Shown here: piece after piece, positions 18,692 to 27,767 of the stretch
How the letters are laid out: every line of letters begins with the position of its first letter
Position numbering within the stretch: position 1 is the stretch's first letter
Assembly: GCF_002585305.1 (NCBI RefSeq)
Contig: NZ_NUNF01000032.1
Location: forward strand, 62,001-126,000
Source of the DNA: Bacillus sp. AFS037270
GTDB taxonomy: Bacteria; Bacillota; Bacilli; Bacillales_B; DSM-18226
Direction of reading: 5' to 3'
Length of the DNA: 64,000 bases
Translations under genes and position numbers: made by a program
Notes under the pieces: model-generated
What the model was told of the DNA's origin: nothing
Seen by the model: only the letters and a program-made list of their open reading frames with translations
The model's database searches: none

Positions 18692-18714
18692 GAGACCCAG
18701 CATGCTTGGGTCTC
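18692..18714 (+). terminator. Intercistronic hairpin between binding protein and alpha-xylosidase genes
   Basis: GAGACCCA and TGGGTCTC form a perfect 8-bp stem with a 7-base loop, followed only by TCTTC. It is likely a leaky attenuator or 3' stabilising element that lets the binding protein be made in excess over the enzyme. Confidence 0.55.
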
Positions 18715-18747
18715 TCTTCAAGAATAATACGAGGTGTGTGAAGAATA

Positions 18748-21069
18748 ATGAAATTTACAGATGGAAACTGGCAAATTCGTGAAGGCTTTGAGTTAATTTC
18801 TGGTGTACAATTTTTCAAAGCCATTCAACAAAATAATAGATTAAAAGTTCTTGTTGGACCAAGGGATCTCTCCGCCCGGGGCGGCCAATTGGATACACCG
18901 TTACTAACGGTAGAGTTCTCTTCTCCCCAAGAAGATAGCATCCGTGTAAAAGTTTATCACCATAAAGGTGTTAAAAAACGCGGTCCGGAATTTGAATTAA
19001 ATGAGCAGCAAGGACCGGTATCCATTTCGGACACAGAAAAGGAAATTATTTTTACTAGCGGTAAAACCAGTGCGATACTAACAAAACAGGGTCCATGGGG
19101 AGTCGAGTACCAATATAATGGAAAAAAAATGACGGCCAGCAGCTTTAAAGCTATGTCCCATATAACCGATTCAAATAAAACTACTTATATGCGTGAAGAA
19201 CTGAATCTAGGAGTGGGCGAATATATATACGGTTTAGGGGAGCGATTTACTTCATTTATCAAAAATGGTCAAAGTGTAGATATTTGGAATAAAGATGGTG
19301 GAACAAGTTCGGAGCAATCTTATAAAAACATACCATTTTATCTTTCAAATAAAGGATATGGCGTGTTTATCAATCATCCTGAAAATGTATCTCTGGAGGT
19401 TGCCTCTGAAAAGGTTTCAAAGGTTCAATTCAGTGTAAAAGGTGAATCACTCGAATATATCATCATTGGCGGCAAAAATTTAAAAGAAGTCATTAGCAAT
19501 TATACAAGTTTAACAGGAAAACCTGCACTTCCGCCAGCTTGGTCCTTCGGCTTATGGTTATCAACCTCCTTTACAACAAATTATGATGAAAATACTGTTA
19601 ATAGTTTCGTAGAAGGAATGAGTGAACGAGATATTCCATTATCGGTTTTCCACTACGATTGCTTCTGGATGGAGGCGCTTCATTGGACAGACTTTGAATG
19701 GGATAAGAGTATGTTCCCAGACCCTGCCGGGATGCTCAAGCGCTTAAAAGAAAAAGGGCTGAAGATTTGTGTCTGGATTAATCCATATATTGCCCAAGAA
19801 TCCATTCTTTTTGATGAAGCGGTAGAAAATGGTTATCTATTGAAAAAAGCTAATGGTGACGTTTGGCAATGGGATAAATGGCAGCCGGGAATGGGCGTCG
19901 TCGACTTCACGAATCCTGCAGCATGTGAATGGTTTGCAAGTCATTTACGTCGATTAGTGGCTATGGGAGTAGATGCATTTAAGACAGACTTTGGTGAACG
20001 GATTCCAACAGATGTCGTTTATTTTGATGGTTCTGATCCGGAAAAAATGCATAATTACTATACCTTCCTTTATAACAAAGTTGTTCATAATGTGTTAAAA
20101 GATCAGTTAGGGGAGGGCGAAGCGACATTGTTTGCACGTTCTGCTACGGCGGGTGGTCAGCAGTTCCCTGTTCATTGGGGCGGTGATTGTGATGCATCTT
20201 ATGAGTCAATGGCAGAAAGCATTCGTGGAGGGCTGTCCTTAGGATTAACTGGTTTTGGTTTCTGGAGTCATGATATTGGCGGTTTTGAAAGTACGGCACC
20301 AACAGATCTTTTCAAGCGTTGGCTTGCCTTCGGATTACTATCCAGCCATAGCCGTTTGCATGGCAGCAACTCATACCGTGTGCCATGGGCATATGACGAA
20401 GAAGCATCTGATGTTGCGCGTTTCTTTACAAAATTAAAATGCAGTTTAATGCCATATATTTATAATTCTGCCACAGATTCTGCTGTCACTGGTCTGCCTA
20501 TGATGAGAGCGATGATTTTAGAGTTCCCAAAAGATCCAGCGGTTGAAACGCTTGACAGACAATATATGTTGGGTGACTCTCTACTTGTTGCCCCAGTGTT
20601 TAATGAAGAAGGGGAAGCATCATTCTACTTGCCAGAAGGCAAATGGACTCATTTATTATCAAATGAGCAGGTGGAGGGCGGTACCTGGAGACTAGAAGAA
20701 AACGATTATTTTAGTCTTCCTTTATATGTGCGGCCAAACTCGATTGTCGCATTTGGCGGAGTAAATTCAAAGCCTGACTATGATTATGCTGATGGGGTGA
20801 ACCTTCATTTATTTAATCTAGACGATGAAAAAACAGCAAATTGCATAGTTCGTAATATGTCTGCTGAAGCAGAATTGGAGGTTTCTATAAGCCGCGAAGA
20901 CAACAAGCTATTTGTTTCTACAAATACTAATGTAGGAAAACCATGGAGTCTAGTGGTTCGTGGTATTAAGGAAGTTTTAGAGGTTACCGATGGTGCGGTT
21001 GAAACCACTGAACTGGGTGTCAAAATTACGCCTGAAAGAGGAGTAAAAAGATTTACTATTATTCTATAA
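18748..21069 (+). CDS. Alpha-xylosidase, glycoside hydrolase family 31 (YicI-like)
   Basis: This 773-residue cytoplasmic retaining glycosidase (no signal peptide) should release alpha-xylosyl units from the non-reducing ends of isoprimeverose or xyloglucan oligosaccharides. The catalytic nucleophile is Asp414 in FKTDFGERIP and the acid/base is Asp480 in HWGGDCDAS. Both sequence contexts match YicI rather than alpha-glucosidases. The N-terminal beta-sandwich and the C-terminal domain are present, and length is normal for YicI (about 772). It lies between an oligosaccharide importer and a GH95 fucosidase, supporting action on xyloglucan side chains. An alpha-glucosidase activity cannot be excluded. 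Confidence 0.9.
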   Translation: MKFTDGNWQIREGFELISGVQFFKAIQQNNRLKVLVGPRDLSARGGQLDTPLLTVEFSSPQEDSIRVKVYHHKGVKKRGPEFELNEQQGPVSISDTEKEIIFTSGKTSAILTKQGPWGVEYQYNGKKMTASSFKAMSHITDSNKTTYMREELNLGVGEYIYGLGERFTSFIKNGQSVDIWNKDGGTSSEQSYKNIPFYLSNKGYGVFINHPENVSLEVASEKVSKVQFSVKGESLEYIIIGGKNLKEVISNYTSLTGKPALPPAWSFGLWLSTSFTTNYDENTVNSFVEGMSERDIPLSVFHYDCFWMEALHWTDFEWDKSMFPDPAGMLKRLKEKGLKICVWINPYIAQESILFDEAVENGYLLKKANGDVWQWDKWQPGMGVVDFTNPAACEWFASHLRRLVAMGVDAFKTDFGERIPTDVVYFDGSDPEKMHNYYTFLYNKVVHNVLKDQLGEGEATLFARSATAGGQQFPVHWGGDCDASYESMAESIRGGLSLGLTGFGFWSHDIGGFESTAPTDLFKRWLAFGLLSSHSRLHGSNSYRVPWAYDEEASDVARFFTKLKCSLMPYIYNSATDSAVTGLPMMRAMILEFPKDPAVETLDRQYMLGDSLLVAPVFNEEGEASFYLPEGKWTHLLSNEQVEGGTWRLEENDYFSLPLYVRPNSIVAFGGVNSKPDYDYADGVNLHLFNLDDEKTANCIVRNMSAEAELEVSISREDNKLFVSTNTNVGKPWSLVVRGIKEVLEVTDGAVETTELGVKITPERGVKRFTIIL

Positions 21070-21141
21070 AATATAGACAGCATCTACTTTTTTAAAGGTA
21101 CAATTCAATTAAGTACTTTCCGTTTTTGGTTAGTAAATAAC

Positions 21142-21185
21142 ATACACCCTAACCTCGGAGGTATCCTCCCGAGGTTAGGGTGTAT
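21142..21185. repeat. Very stable 17-bp inverted repeat without a U-tract
   Basis: ATACACCCTAACCTCGG (21142-21158) and CCGAGGTTAGGGTGTAT (21169-21185) are perfect complements. The inner AGG/CCT bases can extend the stem past a bulge. On the plus strand the 3' side is AAAAAACGG, so it is not a standard terminator. It ends 17 bases before the GGAGG of the GH95 gene. Confidence 0.75.
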
Positions 21186-21211
21186 AAAAAACGGTATAAA
21201 TGGAGGTTAAC

Positions 21212-23548
21212 ATGATTACCACCAATCAAAAGATCTGGAAGCTATGGTATGACAAGCCTGCAGCCAAGTGGGAGGAAGCATTGCCGCTCGGGAATGGACG
21301 GCTTGGCGCTATGGTTTTTGGGGGCATTCAGAATGAACGAATTCAATTGAATGAAGACACCCTTTGGTCTGGTACGGTACAAGATAAAACTAATTATGAA
21401 GCTTATGATTATTTACATGAAGCGAGACAACTTATATTTGAGGGGAAATATGCTGAAGCAGAGCAGCTGATAGAGGCAAACATGGTCGGTGAGGATGGTG
21501 AGGCTTACCAGCCGCTTGGCGACTTGTATATCGACCATCATTTTAATGGGACAGCTTCAAACTACAAACGAGAATTGAGTTTAAACACTGGGATAGCAAA
21601 AACGGAGTACAATGTAGATGAAGCTCATTACACACGGGAAACGTTTATTAGTTATCCCCATCAAGTACTTGCGGTGAAGATCCAGGCCAATCAGCCTTCC
21701 ATTCATATTAGCGCTTATTTAGGCTCATTACTTCAACATACGATCGATGAAGCAGCAAATCAAGTAACTCTCCGTGGGCGAAGCCCAATATCCGTTAAAG
21801 TCCCAAATCAAATAGAATATGACGAACATGAAGGAATACAATTTATTGTCTGTCTTCAGGCTATTACAAATGAGGGAACCATAACTATTCAAAATAACAA
21901 AATCGAGATTAGCGATACAGATTCCGTCATTCTCTTATTAACAGCCAACACTAATTTCACGGAGTTCAATGAAAAACCTGACCCGAATCTTGAAAAAATG
22001 TCAGGTGAAGCCTATCAACGGCTGAAAACGGCCGCGCAATCAACATTTGTCCAATTGTTGGACCATCATATTCAAGATCACAGTCAGTTATTTAGTCGGA
22101 TGGACATTCATTTAGGAGAATCACATCACAATCACTTACCAACGGATGTAAGGCTGCAACAGTATAAAATTGAAAAAAATGATCTAGAATTGGAAGCGCT
22201 ATACTTCCAGTATGGAAGATATTTGCTGCTGACAAGTTCCCGTCCGGGTACACAAGCAGCAAACTTACAAGGGATATGGAACCCATCTGTACAGCCACCT
22301 TGGAATTCTAATTACACAACCAACATTAATGTTGAAATGAATTATTGGCCTGCAGAAGTATGTAATTTAAGTGAGTGCCATCAGCCATTATTTACTATGA
22401 TTGAAGATTTAAGCCAATCTGGGGAGAAGACCGCTTCAGGACTGTATGGTGCAAGAGGGTGGGCTGTTCACCATAATGTTGATCTCTGGCGGATGTCTAC
22501 ACCTTCGTCGGGACAAGCCTCATGGGCATTCTGGCCTCTCGCCGGGGCATGGTTAACAAGTCATTTATGGGAACATTACCTCTTTACTCGGGACCTTTCA
22601 TTCTTAAGAGATAAGGCATATTCCTTAATGAAAGGGGCGGCTGAGTTCTATCTTGATTGGTTAATCGAAGGTCCTAATGGTTATCTCGTAACGAATCCAT
22701 CTACTTCACCGGAGAATAAGTTTTTAACAAATGAGGGACAGCCTTGTAGTGTTTCGTTTGCTTCGACGATGGACATGACACTAATAAGGGAATTGTTCTC
22801 TAATTTTATCGAAGCCTGCGGCCTGTTATCTATCGATGAAGAGTTTTGTGAACAAGTAAAGGCTGCCAAGAAACGATTAGTTCCCTTTCGAATCAATGAT
22901 AAGGGCCGTATTCAGGAATGGTTTGAGGATTTTCCAGAGTATGAGCCAGGGCATCGGCATCTTTCCCATCTATATGGTTTATATCCAGGGAATCAAATCA
23001 ACCCTATCCAGACAGCAGAATTAATGCATGCGGCAAGGAAATCTTTGGAGGCTCGGATAGAAAAAGGCGGAGGCCATACGGGCTGGAGCTGTGCATGGCT
23101 GATTAACCTCTTTGCCCGCCTTCAGGACGGAGAACAGGCCTATTTATACATTCAGACCTTATTAGCCCGTTCTACCCATGCGAATCTTTTTGATGATCAT
23201 CCTCCCTTTCAAATCGATGGGAACTTCGGCGGTACTGCCGGTATTGCTGAAATGCTGGTCCAAAGCCATTTAGGCGGTATTGACTTACTACCGGCATTGC
23301 CAAAGAAATGGCCTAGCGGTTATATCAGGGGAATAAGGGCTAGGGGCGGATATATCATACATGTAGAGTGGGAGAATTACCGTTTGAAAAAGGCGGAAAT
23401 TGTGTCGACACGTCAAGGAGAGTGTCAGGTACGATACTTCCATGCACCACTAAAAATTACGAAATCCGACGGTACAGTGTTAGAGCATCCACAAACTTTT
23501 TTTATGGAAGAAAATGAGAAGATAATGATTACGATTCACTCTATGTAG
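21212..23548 (+). CDS. Alpha-L-fucosidase, glycoside hydrolase family 95
   Basis: This 778-residue inverting glycosidase should cleave alpha-1,2-linked L-fucose (or L-galactose), as found at the tips of plant xyloglucan side chains. The start ATG 21212 has GGAGG 6 bases upstream. The N-terminal domain opens with the GH95 signature WEEALPLGNGRLGAMVFGG. The (alpha/alpha)6 barrel follows, with NLQGIWNPSVQPPWNSNY, VTNPSTSPEN, HRHLSHLYGLYPG, HTGWSCAWLINLFARL and IDGNFGGTAGIAEML, which carry the catalytic residues and water-activating Asn/Asp. There is no signal peptide, so it works on imported oligosaccharide. It lies downstream of the GH31 gene behind a strong hairpin. Confidence 0.92.
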   Translation: MITTNQKIWKLWYDKPAAKWEEALPLGNGRLGAMVFGGIQNERIQLNEDTLWSGTVQDKTNYEAYDYLHEARQLIFEGKYAEAEQLIEANMVGEDGEAYQPLGDLYIDHHFNGTASNYKRELSLNTGIAKTEYNVDEAHYTRETFISYPHQVLAVKIQANQPSIHISAYLGSLLQHTIDEAANQVTLRGRSPISVKVPNQIEYDEHEGIQFIVCLQAITNEGTITIQNNKIEISDTDSVILLLTANTNFTEFNEKPDPNLEKMSGEAYQRLKTAAQSTFVQLLDHHIQDHSQLFSRMDIHLGESHHNHLPTDVRLQQYKIEKNDLELEALYFQYGRYLLLTSSRPGTQAANLQGIWNPSVQPPWNSNYTTNINVEMNYWPAEVCNLSECHQPLFTMIEDLSQSGEKTASGLYGARGWAVHHNVDLWRMSTPSSGQASWAFWPLAGAWLTSHLWEHYLFTRDLSFLRDKAYSLMKGAAEFYLDWLIEGPNGYLVTNPSTSPENKFLTNEGQPCSVSFASTMDMTLIRELFSNFIEACGLLSIDEEFCEQVKAAKKRLVPFRINDKGRIQEWFEDFPEYEPGHRHLSHLYGLYPGNQINPIQTAELMHAARKSLEARIEKGGGHTGWSCAWLINLFARLQDGEQAYLYIQTLLARSTHANLFDDHPPFQIDGNFGGTAGIAEMLVQSHLGGIDLLPALPKKWPSGYIRGIRARGGYIIHVEWENYRLKKAEIVSTRQGECQVRYFHAPLKITKSDGTVLEHPQTFFMEENEKIMITIHSM

Positions 23549-23644
23549 TAAAAAGAAATATAAATTTGAATTAATAGAATTACCCAGTTAATGCTGCAGC
23601 AAACATAGAACAGGATAACTAAAACTATAAATTTACAAATGAAG

Positions 23645-23666
23645 ACCTGTTTCGGCAGGTTTTTTA
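23645..23666 (+). terminator. Rho-independent terminator after GH95 gene
   Basis: ACCTG and CAGGT pair around a short loop, followed by TTTTTT. It separates the sugar genes from the two-component system. Confidence 0.7.
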
Positions 23667-23749
23667 ATATATCTTCAACACTATATGAATCTAGTGTATA
23701 ATTTAAATAATCACCAAATTTACATATTATTCCTCATGGCGGTGGGCCT

Positions 23750-25543
23750 TTGTTGAAATATTTTATCAAAAAATTTAATGACCGTAACATACATTCAAAG
23801 CTGGTATTTTCATTTTTTGTGGCAGTCATTATCCCTTTGCTTCTTGTTGGATTTTATTTGACGCATGAACTTAGGACTAAGGCATTAAACGATGCCATTA
23901 GTGAATCAGCCGCCAATATTGAGAGGGTAAAGAAACGAACAGCCGAAACATTGGAATCAGCTATTTATGTGGCCAACAATCTAACATTAGACCAACAATT
24001 AAAGGAGCTTGTAAATACGAGGTATAGCACTAGACAGCAAGTCGTGGAGGCCTACCGAGGGTATACAGCATTCAAAACATCTCTCAATAATTTTGATGAA
24101 CTATCTAATATTCGTTTATATGTGGACAATTCCACCATGCTGAATAATTGGGAGTTTATGCCGGCAGAGGACTCCATTAAGAATACCTTTTGGTATAAGT
24201 CGGCGGACAAGGCAAATGGGCTTAATGGATGGTTTTATATGCCAGATGAGACCAAAAAAAGCCGTATGTATTTAAGCCTGGTTCGGAAAATTAATTATTT
24301 TGATTATAAGACAAGCTCGACTTTAGTTATCGATGTCAATACAGATAACCTAAATACGATCCTAAATCAAGAAAGTTCACCCATCATGATTGTCGATGAT
24401 AACAATAATGTTGTGGTCTCCAACCGGAAAAGTTTTATCGGAAAGAAGTTAGATCATATCATTAAAACGGACCAAAGGCTTATAGGAAACAAGGGCTCCA
24501 TTCGTGGGAAAGTGAATGGCCAACAATCAGAGATAGTGGTAGATTTATTGCTTCCTGACACAAGCCTAAATGAACTAAAGTTTGTATCGGTTATTCCTAA
24601 CGATACGATATTAGCTGATGCAAATAGCTTTGTATACCTTGGAGTTACGGTTATTTTTATTAGCTTTGTAATCGCTGTCATTTTGATTTATCTCTTCTCC
24701 CAATTAATTTCTCATCGCATTGTTACCCTGAGTAATCAAATTAATGTGGTTGCAGAAGGAAATTTAGATGAAGTGATACACGTTGAGGGCAGTGATGAGA
24801 TTGGGTTACTTTCTAACCAGTTGAGTCGAATGGTCAAAAATATTAAAGATCTCATCACGGAGCTAGAAAAAATGCATCTTGAGAAAAATATTTTGGAGAA
24901 ACGACAGCAGGAAATGAAGCTAAAAATGATGGCCAGCCAGATTAATCCACATTTCTTGTTTAATGCTTTAGAATCCATTCGTATGAAGGCCCATATAAAA
25001 GGTGAAAAGGAAATTTCCAGTGTTGTAAAGCAATTAGGAAAGTTAATGAGAAAAAGTATAGAAGTTTCTGCCGAAATGATTTATTTAAAGAAAGAAATCG
25101 AAATGGTAGTCTCCTATTTAGAAATCCAAAAGTTTCGATATGAAGACCGACTTGAATATGAGTTAGACATAGATCCAGTATCGGAGAGCCTTTTAATTCA
25201 CCCGTTAATTATCCAGCCTTTAGTAGAAAATGCTGTCATCCATGGATTAGAAGATAAGGGGAAAGGCGGAAAGGTAAGTGTCATAACCAGGGTCTTTGAT
25301 AACCATTTACAAGTCCGAGTAAAGGATAATGGAACGGGAATTAGTAAGGAGAAAATCGAGGCAATTCATAGAACACTAAACGATATCGATGACAGCAAGG
25401 AAAACAGAATTGGATTAATGAATGTTCATCAAAGATTATGTTTGACCTTTGGCAATAGCAGCGGACTTGTTATAGAGAGTGAAGTTGGCAAGGGGACATG
25501 TATTTCGTTCAGCATACCAAAAGGGGGAAACGAATATGTTTAG
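23750..25543 (+). CDS. Membrane sensor histidine kinase, YesM type
   Basis: This 597-residue sensor of the LytS/YesM class has a membrane helix at about residues 17-38, an extracellular domain to about 295, a second helix (about 298-322), a HAMP region, the His_kinase domain with the phospho-acceptor His in QINPHFLFNALESIR, and a C-terminal HATPase with VKDNGTGIS. The start is TTG 23750 (or the adjacent TTG 23753) behind GGTGGG. It overlaps its response regulator by 8 bp. YesM/YesN pairs usually regulate neighbouring LplABC-type sugar clusters, so it probably senses the oligosaccharide or its binding protein. Confidence 0.9.
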   Translation: MLKYFIKKFNDRNIHSKLVFSFFVAVIIPLLLVGFYLTHELRTKALNDAISESAANIERVKKRTAETLESAIYVANNLTLDQQLKELVNTRYSTRQQVVEAYRGYTAFKTSLNNFDELSNIRLYVDNSTMLNNWEFMPAEDSIKNTFWYKSADKANGLNGWFYMPDETKKSRMYLSLVRKINYFDYKTSSTLVIDVNTDNLNTILNQESSPIMIVDDNNNVVVSNRKSFIGKKLDHIIKTDQRLIGNKGSIRGKVNGQQSEIVVDLLLPDTSLNELKFVSVIPNDTILADANSFVYLGVTVIFISFVIAVILIYLFSQLISHRIVTLSNQINVVAEGNLDEVIHVEGSDEIGLLSNQLSRMVKNIKDLITELEKMHLEKNILEKRQQEMKLKMMASQINPHFLFNALESIRMKAHIKGEKEISSVVKQLGKLMRKSIEVSAEMIYLKKEIEMVVSYLEIQKFRYEDRLEYELDIDPVSESLLIHPLIIQPLVENAVIHGLEDKGKGGKVSVITRVFDNHLQVRVKDNGTGISKEKIEAIHRTLNDIDDSKENRIGLMNVHQRLCLTFGNSSGLVIESEVGKGTCISFSIPKGGNEYV

Positions 25544-27107
25544 TGTTTTAATTGTTGATGATGAACCACTGATTCGTGATGGCTTAAAAAGCTTAATACC
25601 TTGGTCTGATCATGGTTTCCAAGTAGTGGATACAGCCGTTGATGGATACGATGCACTAGAAAAACTAAAAAAACATTCCATAGACTTGATGATTATAGAT
25701 ATTCGAATGCCAGGAATGGATGGAATACAATTAATTGAAGCGATTAGGATGACAAATTCTAACATACATTTTATTATCCTAAGTGGTTATGCAGACTTTG
25801 ATTATGCACAAAAAGCCATCCGCTTTAATGTGACTGGATATTTATTAAAGCCAATTGATGAAGACGAACTTATAGAGATATTAGGGCCTCTAAAAGCTAA
25901 GATGGACAAGACTAAGGAAATCATACAATTACAAAGTCACAACCTTTCCTTTCATAAAGACAACCTGCTGAAAGGATTGTTAAATACAGAAGACGCGACG
26001 GAACATCTTGATGTACAATCTAAAGTTGAACAACTTAAACTAGATTGGAAAAAGTTTACCTTGGTTTTAATAAAAGAACGGAATTCTACCAAACCAGAGG
26101 CCACTCCCCTAAACTCTCTAAAAGAGAAACTCGAAACTACATTTGAACCGCAAAAAGGAATGGTATTTTCTACTGAACATTATTTAGGTATTTTGTTAAA
26201 GGAATCCGTAAAAACAGAAGAAAGTCAAAAAAATCTTTATGAAACCATCTCAAAAACAGCTAATAAGATAAGTATTATTATTAGTATAAGTGAAGAATTT
26301 AGTAATATCTATGAGGTTAAACATGCGTTTCATGAAACTAAATCCTTATTGGATCAACAATTCTTTTACAAAGAGAATTGTATCTTAAAAAAGGATTCGG
26401 AAGTATTCATTAAGGGAAATCAACCGACTAGCATAGAGATTTTACATAATGATTTCCCTTTACAAGACTATTCTGAAAAAATCTATTATGCAATTGATAT
26501 TGCTAATATAGAGGCACTTTCAGAAAGGATCCTGGAAGCAGCACAAGTAATGGTCAACTTACATTTTACAGAAGAAGAAATCAAAAAGAGATTTATTCAG
26601 TTAGTTACGAATCTTTTAAGTAAATGTTCTGTGGCTAAGACTGGCCTTCAACGGGTAATAACGGAGGTCTCAATAAATGTGGTCGATATCCAAAATCAAC
26701 CTAATTTTCAGTCACTTATTGGTTATATCAATAAAATCTTCAAGGAAATTATCGGAAATTTAGATGTAGGGGATCAAACGGTTCAAATTAAAAAGTTAGT
26801 AGATTTTATTCATCGTAATTATCATCAGAATCTAAAGCTAGACACCCTTGCTGATTTATTTAATTATAATAGTGCCTATTTGGGAAAACTATTTAAAAAT
26901 TATACAGGGAATTATTTTAATACGTACCTTGATATAGTTAGAATGGAAAATGCCAAAGCCTTACTTTCTCAGGGGTATAAGGTTTATCAGGTAGCAGAAC
27001 AGGTAGGATATACAAATGTCGATTATTTCCATAATAAGTTTAAAAAGTATATAGGTATGTCTCCAACAACTTATCGAAAAAAGGAAAAAACAGAAAATGC
27101 CCTTTAA
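25536..27107 (+). CDS. Response regulator with AraC-type output domain, YesN type
   Basis: This 523-residue cytoplasmic partner of the YesM-type kinase starts at ATG 25536, inside the kinase's last codons, behind GGGGG. The receiver domain has the DDE acids and phospho-acceptor Asp in IIDIRMPGMDG (about residue 55), and the conserved Lys in LLKPIDEDEL. A long linker (about 130-415) precedes two AraC helix-turn-helices (about 425-515, with VAEQVGYTNVDYFHNKFKKY). It is expected to activate the oligosaccharide importer and hydrolase genes upstream. Confidence 0.9.
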   Translation: MFSVLIVDDEPLIRDGLKSLIPWSDHGFQVVDTAVDGYDALEKLKKHSIDLMIIDIRMPGMDGIQLIEAIRMTNSNIHFIILSGYADFDYAQKAIRFNVTGYLLKPIDEDELIEILGPLKAKMDKTKEIIQLQSHNLSFHKDNLLKGLLNTEDATEHLDVQSKVEQLKLDWKKFTLVLIKERNSTKPEATPLNSLKEKLETTFEPQKGMVFSTEHYLGILLKESVKTEESQKNLYETISKTANKISIIISISEEFSNIYEVKHAFHETKSLLDQQFFYKENCILKKDSEVFIKGNQPTSIEILHNDFPLQDYSEKIYYAIDIANIEALSERILEAAQVMVNLHFTEEEIKKRFIQLVTNLLSKCSVAKTGLQRVITEVSINVVDIQNQPNFQSLIGYINKIFKEIIGNLDVGDQTVQIKKLVDFIHRNYHQNLKLDTLADLFNYNSAYLGKLFKNYTGNYFNTYLDIVRMENAKALLSQGYKVYQVAEQVGYTNVDYFHNKFKKYIGMSPTTYRKKEKTENAL

Positions 27108-27184
27108 CTAACTTTTGAAAAGAAGCAACTCAAAGAAATCCTAGAATGGTTTAAAAATTAATGAGGAAAGTTAGCAGGGGGACC

Positions 27185-27216
27185 AAACAGTGGGTATAAA
27201 AAATCCACTGTTTTTT
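27185..27216 (+). terminator. Rho-independent terminator after YesN-type regulator gene
   Basis: AAACAGTGG and CCACTGTTT form a perfect 9-bp stem, followed by a T-run. Confidence 0.85.
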
Positions 27217-27257
27217 ATATCTTTGAATTTTGTTAAAGGCATTCCTTTTATTGTTTA

Positions 27258-27407
27258 TTACTTTTTCTGAGCCAGCCACTCGGAAACAATCTTTGCTTGA
27301 TCAGGCGAAATGACGCCAGAAGGCATCGCATTTCTTCCATGGTTAATGATATTCTCGATTTCACTTTGTGAATATTTAGATCCAATTACGCGGTGGCTCA
27401 AAAGGAG
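27258..27407 (-). pseudogene. 3' fragment of a c-type cytochrome gene (c-550/c-551-like)
   Basis: Read on the minus strand, 49 codons ending in TAA encode a cytochrome c tail: HRVIGSKYSQSEIENIINHG, then RNAMPSG, then a WLAQKK end. This matches the C-terminal half of small Bacillus cytochromes c, where the Met of MP is the sixth haem ligand. Upstream, a TGA at 27408-27410 interrupts the frame and no CxxCH haem motif, signal or ribosome site is found. It is therefore a decayed fragment. The relation to the family rests on pattern recognition. Confidence 0.7.
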
Positions 27408-27582
27408 TCAGATAGAACTTGTGCTTTATTTTTATTATCGAATATCTTTAAGTCGAGTTATTTTTCTTGACGATAAAAAAGGGGTGGGAGTATGATGGTT
27501 ACGTTATTTAATACAGGTTACTTATTATTACCTTATATAGAAAAGTTTTTTTCAATAAATGAACTTTGAGGGATGTGTAAAA

Positions 27583-27717
27583 ATGGTGGAAGTTACTTTG
27601 ATGATTCATTACAGAGGAAAAAATTATTTAACAAATGTAATGGTTGAGAAGGGCACACCTGAAAAACAAATTTTAAAGATTGCAAAGGAACAAATTAAGA
27701 AACAAAGGTTAAATTAA
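27583..27717 (+). CDS. BA3454-type small stress-response protein
   Basis: A 44-codon gene encodes MVEVTLMIHYRGKNYLTNVM followed by a lysine-rich helix ending KKQRLN. This matches my memory of the BA3454 family of small Bacillus stress proteins: two beta strands around HYRGKNY, then a KEQIKKQ helix. A GAGGG stands about 11 bases before the ATG, a little far. It sits alone between the cytochrome fragment and rpiA, on the same strand. The biochemical role of the family is unknown to me. Confidence 0.65.
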   Translation: MVEVTLMIHYRGKNYLTNVMVEKGTPEKQILKIAKEQIKKQRLN

Positions 27718-27767
27718 GTAGGCAAGTTTCATATCTCAAGGTCTTGAATGAAAGGGGCAAAACTACC

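Noticed and set aside
21143..21184. Strong hairpin as a plain rho-independent terminator of the GH31 gene
   Set aside because: There is no U-tract after the stem on the plus strand; it is reported as an inverted repeat of unknown role.
27310..27495. 61-codon plus-strand open frame
   Set aside because: It lies antisense to the cytochrome c fragment, which explains the sequence much better.
27494..27571. 25-codon frame beginning ATGATGGTTACG
   Set aside because: It is very short, with GGGAG too close to the ATG and no recognisable pattern.
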